Assembly (NCBI GenBank): GCA_002422725.1
Contig: DITE01000056.1
Location: 181 to 64,180 of the forward strand
Length of the DNA stretch: 64,000 nucleotides
Reading direction: 5' to 3'
Origin: Bacteroidales bacterium UBA6192
GTDB lineage: Bacteria > Bacteroidota > Bacteroidia > Bacteroidales > F082
Shown: piece by piece, positions 54,472 through 63,281 of the stretch
How positions within the stretch are numbered: the first letter of the stretch is position 1
Layout of the letters: each line of letters starts with the position of its first letter
Translations under genes and position numbers: made by a program
Notes under the pieces: model-generated
What the model saw: only the letters and a program-made list of their open reading frames with translations
Databases searched by the model: none
Told to the model about the DNA's origin: nothing

Positions 54472-55497
54472 TTAGTAAGTGAGTATGTCATCAATTAGTA
54501 CACTACACTCCAGAAAACGGTTGCCAACAAAAATGGTATACTCGTGCCATATTCTATACGGATTAGAATATGGATTGCCTAAAATTGTGCAACGGTTGAA
54601 ATATTTATTGGTGACCGTTTGGTAATTCAATGCATAATTAATATAATGTCCTTCATAAAAACTCATTTCGAATTGAGAAAGACATTTTTCGGTATATCCT
54701 ATAGGGGCAACTTCCTCGGTAGCATAAAATATTTTATAATCAAGATAGTTGTCGAATGTGGTACCCAAGGGGTCTTGTGTTGGGAAAATATATATGCTCT
54801 CAATACCACCGGCAAAATACCATCTACAGCCTGTGGGAGGTACGGGTATCAATGCACTAGCGATCCTTGCTGCAAGTTGTGATGCGGCATCTTCAGGGGC
54901 ATGTGTACCATTGCACCTACCATAGTTTTCCCCAAACCACCATTCATCATTGTGTAAAACTACTTGTTGGTCATTCCCGATCAATGCCCGAATACTGATA
55001 ATAGCATCGCCATTAGGTGCCTGCCCGGTTTGCTCCAGATCAACAAGAAGCAACTTTTTATTCTCAAGTGATGAGCGGTTCATCTGTGCCTGTATGCTGT
55101 CAATGATCTCTTCATAGTAAAGCTGTGAAAGTCTTGGGTCAGCTATCTTCGACAACTCATTGAGCGGCATAACCACTTCGGAATAACCTGTTTCAACAAT
55201 AGGGCAGTTCATGCCGGTGTGGCAGAAGGTATAATTGAGCAGGGTTTCTAATTCAAGCATGGCTTCCGGAGCGGTGTAAAGTTGACCACCATCTTTCAAT
55301 CCCGGATTGTCATGATAGTATTCCATGCGTTGTTTGAAATCCAATACTCTTTCGGTCATAGCTTTGCTCTCGGCCAAAAGTTGCTTATCAACTATATTCA
55401 TAGAATTGTCCTGTTTGCTACAGGAATTGGTTAGCATAATGCCTCCAAACAGAATAGTTGCTGTTGCGAGGGTGAAAAATAATCTGTAGTTTCTCAT
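54472..55497 (-). CDS. Lipoprotein of unknown function, first gene of the Rhs locus
   Basis: 341 aa with a lipobox (MLTNSC, Cys at about 26). The mature part opens with a helical stretch (AESKAMTERVLDFKQRMEYY), then a Cys-containing region (FCHTGMNC) and a beta-rich C-terminus. No recognised domain. The gene starts the closely spaced minus-strand series that runs into the Rhs gene. Related lipoprotein/T9SS/fibre sets accompany Rhs genes in Bacteroidota, but the function is not known to me. Confidence 0.7.
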   Translation of the reverse strand: MRNYRLFFTLATATILFGGIMLTNSCSKQDNSMNIVDKQLLAESKAMTERVLDFKQRMEYYHDNPGLKDGGQLYTAPEAMLELETLLNYTFCHTGMNCPIVETGYSEVVMPLNELSKIADPRLSQLYYEEIIDSIQAQMNRSSLENKKLLLVDLEQTGQAPNGDAIISIRALIGNDQQVVLHNDEWWFGENYGRCNGTHAPEDAASQLAARIASALIPVPPTGCRWYFAGGIESIYIFPTQDPLGTTFDNYLDYKIFYATEEVAPIGYTEKCLSQFEMSFYEGHYINYALNYQTVTNKYFNRCTILGNPYSNPYRIWHEYTIFVGNRFLECSVLIDDILTY

Positions 55498-56229
55498 GGG
55501 TTAAAGGATTTAAAGGTTTTTAAATATGTGCGAAATGTTTCGGTTCTTGTTAATTTGTCGGTCTATTGAACCCGCTTAACTATGAACACTTTCTCCACCC
55601 TTTGACTAAAAGATTGTTTTTAGCCACTCCACCTTTCCGGCTACCCAAGGGCCACAAAAAATAGACTTTCCCACCTATTAATTGCAAAACCACACAAAAT
55701 CACACATTTTTTTTCAAAAATAAATTCATTTTTTTTGATATATTTTTTTGATAAACAACAAATAAGTAAATAAGAAAAAAAATTTTAGGGCTGCATTTTT
55801 TTTAGCTTGAAGAGTAGCTTTTCAAGACATCCTAGGCTACTTCGATTTCATAAAAAAAGCATACTTCTACCAGTTTTGACTATAATAGACGTTTATAAAA
55901 TACGGTCAGTCAATAATGGTTTTTTGGGAGTGGAAATTGGGCATAAAACAGCTTATCGTTAAGTTTATAAACAGTTATAGATTAAGTCTTAACATTCTGG
56001 TTTCGTTGAGGTTCACGAAACGCCCGAACAAATTGTTTCCCTTTATATTTCCCGCTGCCGCGCGATTCCCATCGCGTGGCCTTATTAACTCTTAACTCAA
56101 TCAATATCATGTTCATTGCCGTTAAGGCTCGTTGACCAAATGTAAAACTTTTTAGATAATTGTCAAGCGGAAGATTTGTCTAGGTGAGAAAGTTCGATCC
56201 TCGGAGTGGGTAACTTTACAACTAATAAA
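55498..56229. other. AT-rich intergenic, 732 bp
   Basis: No gene seen. It contains a very AT-rich tract (55703-55795) with one minus-strand TATTTTTG (55715-55722) that could serve the lipoprotein/Rhs operon, 218 nt upstream of its first ATG, and the left 144-bp repeat. Confidence 0.4.
56053..56196 (+). repeat. 144-bp direct repeat, left copy
   Basis: Begins CGCTGCCGCGCGATTCCCAT and ends GTGAGAAAGTTCG. Hand alignment with 57140-57283 gives about 121 of 144 matches with no gap. Both contain the hairpin CGCGAT-TCCC-ATCGCG. The copies flank the AbiGi-family gene. Confidence 0.8.
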
Positions 56230-57000
56230 TTAGAAATCCTCCTTAATATTTTCAACACTGATTATTTTCGAGTTCAATAGCTTCAATTCATCAGGGTTAT
56301 AATCACTTCCTTTAACCAATTCAATCATTTTAATAAAATCCGATCTTTCACTTTCTTTGCTAATTACTATATATTTAATATCATTAGGTGTGAATACTAT
56401 TTTGCAATTCGAAAGCCTTGTATTGAATTGGTTCATTGTTTCTTTACTATTAAATATTTTACTAGTAATAAATAATTCTAAATCAGGATATTCTAAAGGA
56501 TCGAGATATGGTACGTATCGCCACTCATTTTCATTGTATAAAACTCTATCTATTTTTTCCCCATTACGCCACATACTTCCTTCATAGTCTTTACAATGAC
56601 ACATAAATCTTAACAACGATTTAACCTCACTATTACTGTCTTTCCCCGATATTTCCTTTCTTATTTTAGCAAAAATAGTTGAAGTCTTAAAAAATTCTGG
56701 AATGAATTTCATTGTATTTGACTCAAAATATAGATATAAAATTGGAGATATTCCGTTTCGAATTGCCCAATCTTTCGTCAATCCAACCGCATATTCACCA
56801 TAAACATTGACATGGTCAATAATTTGTGATAATGGGATATCGCAAAAACAAACCATTGGAATCGCAATATCAATAGACTCCTTTTTCGATAGAAAACCAA
56901 TATTTTCAAGAGAGTACCTAGGGCTGAAATGATTAGTTAAGATACTTCTTAAATTATCAATAGAACTTGTAAAATGAAATAACGTATTTGCACTTATCAT
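56230..57000 (-). CDS. AbiGi-family (abortive infection) protein
   Basis: 256 aa. The family pattern is clear: LFHFTSSIDNLRSILTNHFS at residues 7-26, then VCFCDIPLSQIIDHVNVYGE (about 50-69), VGLTKDWAIRNGISPILYLY and a C-terminal PNDIKYIVI. AbiGi is described as the antitoxin partner of AbiGii nucleotidyltransferase toxins in phage-abortive infection. No AbiGii gene is adjacent, so it is solitary here. It has lower GC than its surroundings and is flanked by the 144-bp repeats, which suggests separate acquisition. Confidence 0.78.
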   Translation of the reverse strand: MISANTLFHFTSSIDNLRSILTNHFSPRYSLENIGFLSKKESIDIAIPMVCFCDIPLSQIIDHVNVYGEYAVGLTKDWAIRNGISPILYLYFESNTMKFIPEFFKTSTIFAKIRKEISGKDSNSEVKSLLRFMCHCKDYEGSMWRNGEKIDRVLYNENEWRYVPYLDPLEYPDLELFITSKIFNSKETMNQFNTRLSNCKIVFTPNDIKYIVISKESERSDFIKMIELVKGSDYNPDELKLLNSKIISVENIKEDF

Positions 57001-57139
57001 AATATTATGGGCTTAAATAAATTAAGTTTGTTTTAATCATTTGATTTGTCAATTACTTTAATAAGAAATTCTTAAACAATAAACCTCAGATCATTTAGAA
57101 GATTTCCGTCTCTTACCTCCTGCATCCATTCGATTCTAA

Positions 57140-57283
57140 CGCTGCCGCGCGATTCCCATCGCGTGGCCTGAGTAACACTGATCTCAATCAATATCATGTT
57201 CATTGCCGTTATGGCTCTTACAGCAAATGTAAAACTTTTTAACTATTTGCCGCACGAAAGATTACCATCGGTGAGAAAGTTCG
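57140..57283 (+). repeat. 144-bp direct repeat, right copy
   Basis: Same element as 56053-56196. A third, partial match to its end (GGTTACCATCAGTGAAAGAG) lies near 57579-57598. Confidence 0.8.
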
Positions 57284-57291
57284 TGCGGCAA
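57247..57291. repeat. Perfect 12-bp inverted repeat
   Basis: TTGCCGCACGAA (57247-57258) and TTCGTGCGGCAA (57280-57291) form a hairpin with a 21-nt loop at the end of the right 144-bp repeat. The left copy retains only traces, so the structure was lost there or gained here. Confidence 0.75.
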
Positions 57292-57375
57292 CAGGGGTTA
57301 TTTTTCTTATATTTCTCCGCTACCACGCGAGGGGAAAAGTGCGGCAGCGGAGAACAAACTGATTTTCGAAACATG

Positions 57376-57553
57376 CGACCCCGCCGGGGTCGTGTGTGTT
57401 TTATCTGCTTTTTCTATACACATGCGACTCCTCAGGAGTCGGGGCGGACGTTTGGGATTTCCATCGAAATGCGCCCGTTGACCCCAGAGGGGTCAGATGT
57501 GTATTGAAAACCATACAATCAATTCCATCATCCACAAAGGGGTCGTATGTGTG
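57376..57553. repeat. Cluster of GACCCC-type palindromic units
   Basis: Three hairpins: CGACCCC-GCC-GGGGTCG (57376-57392), CGACTCCT-C-AGGAGTCG (57425-57441) and TGACCCC-AGA-GGGGTCA (57479-57495), plus a half unit AAGGGGTCGTATGTGTG (57537-57553). Most are followed by a TGTGT-type tail, giving a unit of about 25 bp spaced irregularly. They look like an extragenic palindrome family. The open frames across this region are low-complexity by-products. Confidence 0.75.
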
Positions 57554-57739
57554 TAAAAAACATATCGGCCAGGCGAAGGTTACCATCAGTGAAAGAGCGG
57601 CAGCAAGGAGCCATACCTTTTGGGAATCAATTGATTCTGTTTCTGATCTACTATTTGCAAGCACAAAAATTCTATCGAAATCTTGCTTTCACTGGCAAGG
57701 CAAGAGGAGTGCCTTTATTGGTTCTTTTATTCATGGATG

Positions 57740-58963
57740 TTAAAGATTATCAATTAAACCAGAAGTAAAAAATTGATAAACGGGTAAAATATGTATATGG
57801 TTATTGTGTAAACTGATCTCATCAGACTGATCAAGGGTTAAAATATATCCCTCTTTCAATCCAAAAAAGTTCATTGCTTCCTCCAGACCTTCTGTTTCTC
57901 TTTTCAGGTTATCATGATTGAGTTGTTCGCAAACCTGTATCAACATTTTGCATCCTCTATCCTTAAACACAACAAAGTCACACTCAAGCTTTTCACGAAA
58001 ATAATATAAATCAGTCTTGTGCTGTCGCAAGAATAAATACACAGCATTCTCGATCAATCGTCCTCTATCTTTGCTGAAGCTTAATGTATTGGCATTGACC
58101 AGACCTGTGTCAATTGAAAACACTTTGCGCGGATTCATGGCAATACTCTTTGCTGACCAACTGAACCGTGGCAGAAAAAACAGCAAATAGCTGTCGCCAA
58201 GCCATGTCAGATAATCAGAAACAGTATTTGCTGATCCTATTGAGAATATCTTACGGAGCGTATTGTAAGAAAATTCCTTTCCTATATTCGATATAAGATA
58301 CAGCGTAATATCCATAAGACTAGCTGTATTTCTTATTCCATATCTTACAGCAATATCCCTGAAAACGATATCTTTCAACAAATTTTGCAATATTTCGGGC
58401 GATGCTGCATCCAGATATTCGGGAAATCCACCTAATTGAACATAACTATTGAATGATGATGTACCAGGTTCAAGATTCCGATAATGGAGAAATTCTGTAT
58501 AGTTAAAAGGGAAAAGCTCATGGCGTAAATGCCTGCCGGTTAGCCTTGTGCCAAGTTCTTTGCTAAGCAATGCAGCATTTGAACCTGTTATAAAAACCTT
58601 TTCCTTACGATCATGCAGTTGACGAACAAAAATTTCCCATGAAGGTACATTTTGTATTTCATCAAAGAAATAGGCTTCAATACCACGACCCATTAACTCG
58701 TCCAGTTTACCAAAATCGCTGACTTCAAAGCCGTGAACGCGTGAATCTTCAAAATTGAACCAGGCTGTTTTTTGATAACAATTCTGTATGATTTTTTTCA
58801 TCAACGTGCTTTTGCCACATCTCCTAACACCGGATATTACTTCGATGTGGTTACCTACAGCTTTAAAATCATCCAGAAATGTACGGCTTATAGTGCCGCT
58901 CTTTGTTATAAGTTGGTCGCGTTGCACCACTATAGCAAGTTCAATATCTTGTTTAAGTATCAT
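57740..58963 (-). CDS. AAA_14 / DUF4143 ATP-binding protein
   Basis: 407 aa. The AAA_14 ATPase begins with ISGVRRCGKSTLMKK (Walker A near 43-57), with Walker B in YFFDEIQNVPSWE (about 98-110) and FITGSNAALLSKELGTRLTG (sensor I and following). The C-terminal DUF4143 region (about 200-400) has a PD-(D/E)xK-like pattern (YYFREKLECDFVVF). Such proteins are abundant in Bacteroidota and archaea, often in mobile or repeat-rich regions. The biochemical role is unknown. A clear promoter is present upstream. Confidence 0.88.
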   Translation of the reverse strand: MILKQDIELAIVVQRDQLITKSGTISRTFLDDFKAVGNHIEVISGVRRCGKSTLMKKIIQNCYQKTAWFNFEDSRVHGFEVSDFGKLDELMGRGIEAYFFDEIQNVPSWEIFVRQLHDRKEKVFITGSNAALLSKELGTRLTGRHLRHELFPFNYTEFLHYRNLEPGTSSFNSYVQLGGFPEYLDAASPEILQNLLKDIVFRDIAVRYGIRNTASLMDITLYLISNIGKEFSYNTLRKIFSIGSANTVSDYLTWLGDSYLLFFLPRFSWSAKSIAMNPRKVFSIDTGLVNANTLSFSKDRGRLIENAVYLFLRQHKTDLYYFREKLECDFVVFKDRGCKMLIQVCEQLNHDNLKRETEGLEEAMNFFGLKEGYILTLDQSDEISLHNNHIHILPVYQFFTSGLIDNL

Positions 58964-58990
58964 TACTTCAATACTTTAAAGTTAATATTA

Positions 58991-59023
58991 CAAATATAAG
59001 CTATTTTATATTGCTAATGCAAA
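58991..59023 (-). promoter_or_regulatory. Promoter of the AAA/DUF4143 gene
   Basis: Minus-strand TATATTTG (58991-58998) and TTTG (59020-59023) separated by 21 bp match the -7 and -33 boxes. The leader would be about 20 nt. Confidence 0.6.
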
Positions 59024-59239
59024 CTATTTTGAAATATTTATGTCTTGTTACATACTGTTGTTACAGTCAATACTTATCCGGACATAATTACGGGCAGTAG
59101 TAAGTACTTATAGAAAACTGAGACTTCAGGAAAGAAGAGAAGCTTTGGACCCATAAAAAGGCTTTATAACAATATGTTACGACTACATACTGACAGATTT
59201 GCGAAGTAAAAGGGGCAGCAGCGGAGTTCAGTAGTAAGA

Positions 59240-59311
59240 GCAATAGATGAAATCTATCATTTCAAGCAGTTCAGTCCCAAACCCGATAGCACAAATATTT
59301 TTGTGCCCTAG
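59240..59311 (+). pseudogene. 24-codon remnant of a lipoprotein gene homologous to the Rhs-associated lipoprotein
   Basis: The plus strand encodes DEIYHFKQFSPKPDSTNIFV, then P and a stop. The lipoprotein at 44418-44930 ends DEIYHFQQFSPKPDSTNKFV, P, stop. Nothing before the Asp matches, so only the 3' end was copied here. Confidence 0.8.
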
Positions 59312-59380
59312 ATTATATTGGTTAGCACGGTATCCCCCGCAAGTTATTTCCAAAAACCATATCTTTGTTTTATGGACATT

Positions 59381-59429
59381 GCAGCTACCAGGCATCAGGC
59401 AGAAAGGGCGTTTGAGGCGTGCAGCGGGC
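59381..59429 (+). repeat. 49-bp dispersed block, second copy
   Basis: Counterpart of 44089-44137 on the opposite strand. As in the first locus it lies downstream of the lipoprotein-gene end, about 70 bp away here and about 280 bp there. Confidence 0.75.
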
Positions 59430-59487
59430 CTCGTAGGTGCAGACTGCGTCAAGCGGAAGTAGAAATATTGAAAAACAATACTCCTAA

Positions 59488-60174
59488 TTGAAAAACAAAA
59501 CCACATTTCTTTCATTTAAAAGAAACACAGGTGTTGCCGGACAAACTATCATCCTGACAATGCTATTGTTGGCAGCGGGTTTTGTCAGAGGGCAACATTC
59601 CGATCGGTTCATAATAAAAACCTCCGCAGTTGAATTGCTGTTAGGAGATTTCGTTACCAGAAGCTGGTCACCAAACCTTATCATAGAGAAACCCCTGAAT
59701 AAAAATTACAGTTTTCAGCAAGGCATTGGTTTTATCCTTCCGGACAATAAAAATATGACGGATAAGGAAATGCTTTTTATTGTTGTCGATAGAATATTTG
59801 GCATTGCCATTAAGCCAGAATTGAAAAAATTCATCAGCAAAGATAAAGATGCATTAACCGGTTTTTACCTTTCAATAGACGGAAAGGGCGTTTACACCAA
59901 GGCTAACTTGTCAGTGTCAAAAGCAATAGTTGAACGATTTGATGTGGCAACACATCTTAATGTTGGTTATCAGGTATTTTCCAAATGGAATCTTTCTTTT
60001 GAACTTTCTGCCGGAATCGGCCCCGGTTATATTTCTTCCAGCACATCCCTAAAAAGAGAGGAATTAGGATTGAAAGAATACAGGCATGGTATACTGTATG
60101 CCGGAGGCTCGGGTGCCTACCTGAGCTATCAATTTGATTTAAAGATTGGATACCTGTTTAAACAAAAAAGGTGA
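59488..60174 (+). CDS. Probable outer-membrane beta-barrel protein
   Basis: 228 aa if translated from the TTG at 59488; the first ATG in frame is at 59560 (MLLLAAGFVRGQ), leaving a short but plausible signal end. The 5' end abuts the Rhs-derived debris and may have been rebuilt or lost. The mature part has alternating strands typical of small barrels (FQQGIGFILPDNKN, VATHLNVGYQVFSKWNLSFE, SAGIGPGYISS, YLSYQFDLKIGYLFKQ). It resembles DUF3575-like proteins by pattern only. Confidence 0.55.
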   Translation: MKNKTTFLSFKRNTGVAGQTIILTMLLLAAGFVRGQHSDRFIIKTSAVELLLGDFVTRSWSPNLIIEKPLNKNYSFQQGIGFILPDNKNMTDKEMLFIVVDRIFGIAIKPELKKFISKDKDALTGFYLSIDGKGVYTKANLSVSKAIVERFDVATHLNVGYQVFSKWNLSFELSAGIGPGYISSSTSLKREELGLKEYRHGILYAGGSGAYLSYQFDLKIGYLFKQKR

Positions 60175-60204
60175 AAATGATTTGCTTCTCTATACATCAG
60201 ACAA

Positions 60205-60302
60205 AAAGTGCGTTTGAGGCAGGCGGCAGGCGAGGTGGCCAAAGGCTACAACGAGCTGAGGATCGCCAGCAATGCTATTTCCGAAATTCATGGGGTTTTA
60301 TG
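60205..60302 (+). pseudogene. Possible coding remnant overlapping the 5' side of the T9SS gene
   Basis: One frame reads VRLRQAAGEVAKGYNELRIA, then SNAISEIHGVL and a stop at 60300-60302, a protein-like amphipathic helix unrelated to the neighbouring frame. It starts with the GCGTTTGAGGC sequence also found in the 49-bp block. It may be the end of a lost gene. Weak evidence. Confidence 0.3.
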
Positions 60303-61760
60303 AAAACAGTTTTTGTATTGTTGCTCATTTACTTCTTAACTCCAATTAATACAATATATGCTCAAAGCACTTTCACCTTTAGCTATATGAATGCTTATGT
60401 AAAGCAAAGTTATACAGCTATTGAGGATGAGGCCGGAAATGTAATTACGCTTATCACAGAACATACAGGTACCGATTACACTCCTACGCAGTATTATCGG
60501 GCTGGCATTATGACCTTTAGCCCCTTAGGTGACACCAACACTGTTTTCTATGATATAGGCGATACGGTCTTTAGTTTGTTGGCTATGTCAAAAGATGAGG
60601 ATGCAGGATATATATTAAGTGGACATGCAGGCTTGCCAGTAAATGGCTCCTCACGATTACTACTGATCAAAACAGATTCACAAAAACTTAGTATATGGAT
60701 CAAGCAGTATCCTATTGAAGGAATTCTTAATTTCTATCCTTCTAAGATATTTGCCGATGAAAATGGTTATTATGTTTTTGGCGCTGTGGATTTTACCATC
60801 GGTGGGCCCTGGTTTCCATTCTTATCGAGGTTTGACAGAGAGGGAAACCTAGTTAGGTACTTTGTTTATCCTGATTACGCATTACCTGAATACGAGTATT
60901 GTTTTAATCCTACTTTAGACAGAATCTGGTTGTTTGCTGGACCTAACCTTGATCCTTATAACGGTGCTTCAAAAGCGATATTTGACACTGTTTTCACTTA
61001 CATGCATAGTGAAGCTTTGCCAATTCATGGTTTATCTTCTATGAAATTCAGATGGCAAAGTGATACCAGCTATTATCTCTCTTATCATGGATGGCGGAAT
61101 GAAATACCTAACCCTGACCATGAACTTTCAATTGCACTCTATGATACTCTGATGAACCGAATGAGTTATGGTGAATTTGGAGATTTGGATTATGATGATT
61201 ATCCAGGCAGCACAAAGCCTTTTGATTTCATTCATCCTGACACTATTTTTTATACAGGCACGATTGGACTCCATTATTATCCAATTATTTATGGTTATAC
61301 AAATTGGATCATGATTGGGCAAACAAGCAGTAACCTTCAGGAGCGTTACAGGCATTACTATGGCGGGGATGCAAATTATCGGGCTTGGTATATTCTTGCA
61401 TTAAAGGACGGAGGATGTTTTGTGCATGCAGCGAGGTTAAATGAAGAATTACTAATATATGATTTGGTATATTTCAAGCTTGATAAGTTCGGTCAATTAG
61501 TTTATACTTCCGATGTGGCAATGGTGCAAAGACTTTTTGTTACATATCCAAACCCTGTGAAGGATCATATTGATATTGAAGGGCCGGCTACTGGTTACGA
61601 AGTTCATATATTCAGCCTTGACGGGCGGATTTTGGAGAAAGTTAATTCGCATTCCAGCCATGTTCATTTGAAGCTGGACTCTCTTAAACCGGGCATATAT
61701 GTCCTTTCTCTCTTGATTGACGGAAGGAAAATTGAAACCAAAAAAATTGTTAAACTATAA
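60300..61760 (+). CDS. T9SS cargo protein of unknown function
   Basis: 486 aa from the ATG at 60300, where a clear signal peptide starts (MKTVFVLLLIYFLTPINTIY, then AQ); the open frame extends upstream through repeat debris. The middle is a beta-rich, propeller-like region (YILSGHAGLPV, GYYVFGAVDFTIGGPWFPFL). The last about 75 residues form a type-A T9SS sorting domain (VTYPNPVKDHIDIEG, GIYVLSLLID, TKKIVKL). It resembles the protein at 52962-54461 in plan, which suggests that both descend from one family. Confidence 0.78.
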   Translation: MKTVFVLLLIYFLTPINTIYAQSTFTFSYMNAYVKQSYTAIEDEAGNVITLITEHTGTDYTPTQYYRAGIMTFSPLGDTNTVFYDIGDTVFSLLAMSKDEDAGYILSGHAGLPVNGSSRLLLIKTDSQKLSIWIKQYPIEGILNFYPSKIFADENGYYVFGAVDFTIGGPWFPFLSRFDREGNLVRYFVYPDYALPEYEYCFNPTLDRIWLFAGPNLDPYNGASKAIFDTVFTYMHSEALPIHGLSSMKFRWQSDTSYYLSYHGWRNEIPNPDHELSIALYDTLMNRMSYGEFGDLDYDDYPGSTKPFDFIHPDTIFYTGTIGLHYYPIIYGYTNWIMIGQTSSNLQERYRHYYGGDANYRAWYILALKDGGCFVHAARLNEELLIYDLVYFKLDKFGQLVYTSDVAMVQRLFVTYPNPVKDHIDIEGPATGYEVHIFSLDGRILEKVNSHSSHVHLKLDSLKPGIYVLSLLIDGRKIETKKIVKL

Positions 61761-62154
61761 AACATTTAAAATGAAACAGATACTATTTTACAAACCTCGA
61801 TCAGCATAGTCCGTGACTATGTCGCATAGAAATCTAGGGCTCGTTTTTCTCTGATTTTCTGAATCCAACATCACAAATCGTCGATCATCGATCGTCAATC
61901 CTTTGTAATTCAATAATTTTTAATTTTTGAAGTGGCTGATTCACCATTTGACATCTCTTCGCTACAAGAAAGAGTTCACGCAACGAACGGAACGAAAAGT
62001 ATCACGCTGCGCCCGCTGCGATTGACGACTTAGGCGAACGAAGCGACTGCTGCGAACAAAGCGATGTCGCTCAATTCGTTGAAGTCGCTCAATTCGCCCG
62101 CAGCGAGAAATAATTTTTGATTGTTGATTGCCGATCTATTATCTGTGACCTATA
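61761..62154. other. Intergenic with tandem and inverted GC-rich repeats, 394 bp
   Basis: No gene. GTCGCTCAATTCG occurs at 62066-62078 and 62084-62096 (18-bp period), and GCGAC/GTCGC arms and CGCTGCG/CGCAGCG arms (62005-62105) can fold. It lies between convergent genes, so it may end both transcripts. Confidence 0.45.
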
Positions 62155-63240
62155 TCACCCATATATCTTTGGCACTGTTTCGCCTGATAAAATCCGTAAT
62201 CCATTCATAGCAAGTGCCTTGAGTTCATCTTCACCCGGGTAAACATGCACCGGGGCGATGCGGTGTACCCGTTCGATAATCAGGTTGACAAAATACTTGT
62301 CGTGGGCTATCCCACCGGTAATCAATATACCATCGACATGAAAACGCAATACTGTTGCCATAGCACCAATTTCCTTGGCCACCTGATAGGCCATGGCGTT
62401 GTATACCAGTTCGGCATGCTTGTTTCCCTGCTGCACCATTTGCTCAACCTCATAAGCACTGTTTGTGCCAAGGTAAGCCACCAGGCCACCCTCACCCTTG
62501 ATCATCTTCAGGATTTCTTTCTGGGTGTATTTGCCGCTGAAACATAGCCTTACAAGGCTGCCAACCGGCAGACTGCCGGTGCGTTCGGGCGAGAAAGGCC
62601 CGTCACCATCGAGTCCCTGGTTCACGTCAACCACACGACCTTGTTTGTGGGCACCCACAGTAATACCTCCTCCAAGGTGCACCACGATGAGATTAAGCTC
62701 CTCGTATAAACGCATGATGGATTTGGCGTGTTGCCGGGCAACAGCTTTCTGATTCAGGGCATGAAATATGGAGATGCGTGGCAAAAGCGGATGACCCGAA
62801 AAACGGGCAATATCGTCGAGCTCGTCAACAACAACAGGATTGGCAATGTAGGCCCCGGCATCGGGCAATGACTTGGCTATGTCGTTGGCAATCAGCCCAC
62901 CCAGATTGCTGGCATGTTCACCCAACGGACTATTTTTCAAATCATGAATCATCGCCTCATTCACGGTATACACCCCTGATTCGATGGGTTTGAGCAGCCC
63001 GCCCCTGCCCACTACGGCTCTGATCTGACTAAGACTTATGTCGGCCTGTTCAAGCTGCTCAAGGATAAGGTTTCTGCGAAAATGAAACTGATCGGTAATT
63101 TTTTCGAAAGGCTCAAGTTCTTCCGTTGTGTGTTTGATGTTCTTGATAAACAACGGATCGGTGCCAACAAACACCCCAAACTTAGTGGATGTTGATCCGG
63201 GATTGATGGTCAGAATCCTTACTTCTTCCAGTGTGGTCAT
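62155..63240 (-). CDS. buk: Butyrate kinase
   Basis: 361 aa, the family length. Acetokinase-type motifs are intact: ILTINPGSTSTKFGVF at residues 9-24, RGGLLKPI, HALNQKAVAR, VVHLGGGITVGAH (about 205-217) and ILITGGIAHDKYF near 305. It interconverts butyryl-phosphate and butyrate with ADP/ATP, making ATP in fermentation. Branched-chain substrates are also possible. The adjacent ptb (41-nt gap) supplies butyryl-phosphate. Confidence 0.95.
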   Translation of the reverse strand: MTTLEEVRILTINPGSTSTKFGVFVGTDPLFIKNIKHTTEELEPFEKITDQFHFRRNLILEQLEQADISLSQIRAVVGRGGLLKPIESGVYTVNEAMIHDLKNSPLGEHASNLGGLIANDIAKSLPDAGAYIANPVVVDELDDIARFSGHPLLPRISIFHALNQKAVARQHAKSIMRLYEELNLIVVHLGGGITVGAHKQGRVVDVNQGLDGDGPFSPERTGSLPVGSLVRLCFSGKYTQKEILKMIKGEGGLVAYLGTNSAYEVEQMVQQGNKHAELVYNAMAYQVAKEIGAMATVLRFHVDGILITGGIAHDKYFVNLIIERVHRIAPVHVYPGEDELKALAMNGLRILSGETVPKIYG

Positions 63241-63281
63241 CCTTTCGGGGGCTATTGTGTCGGTTTCAGGCTTTTCGCAGT

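Noticed and set aside
57196..57743. Two overlapping plus-strand frames of 103 and 115 codons
   Set aside because: They run through the palindrome cluster and show no protein-like composition.
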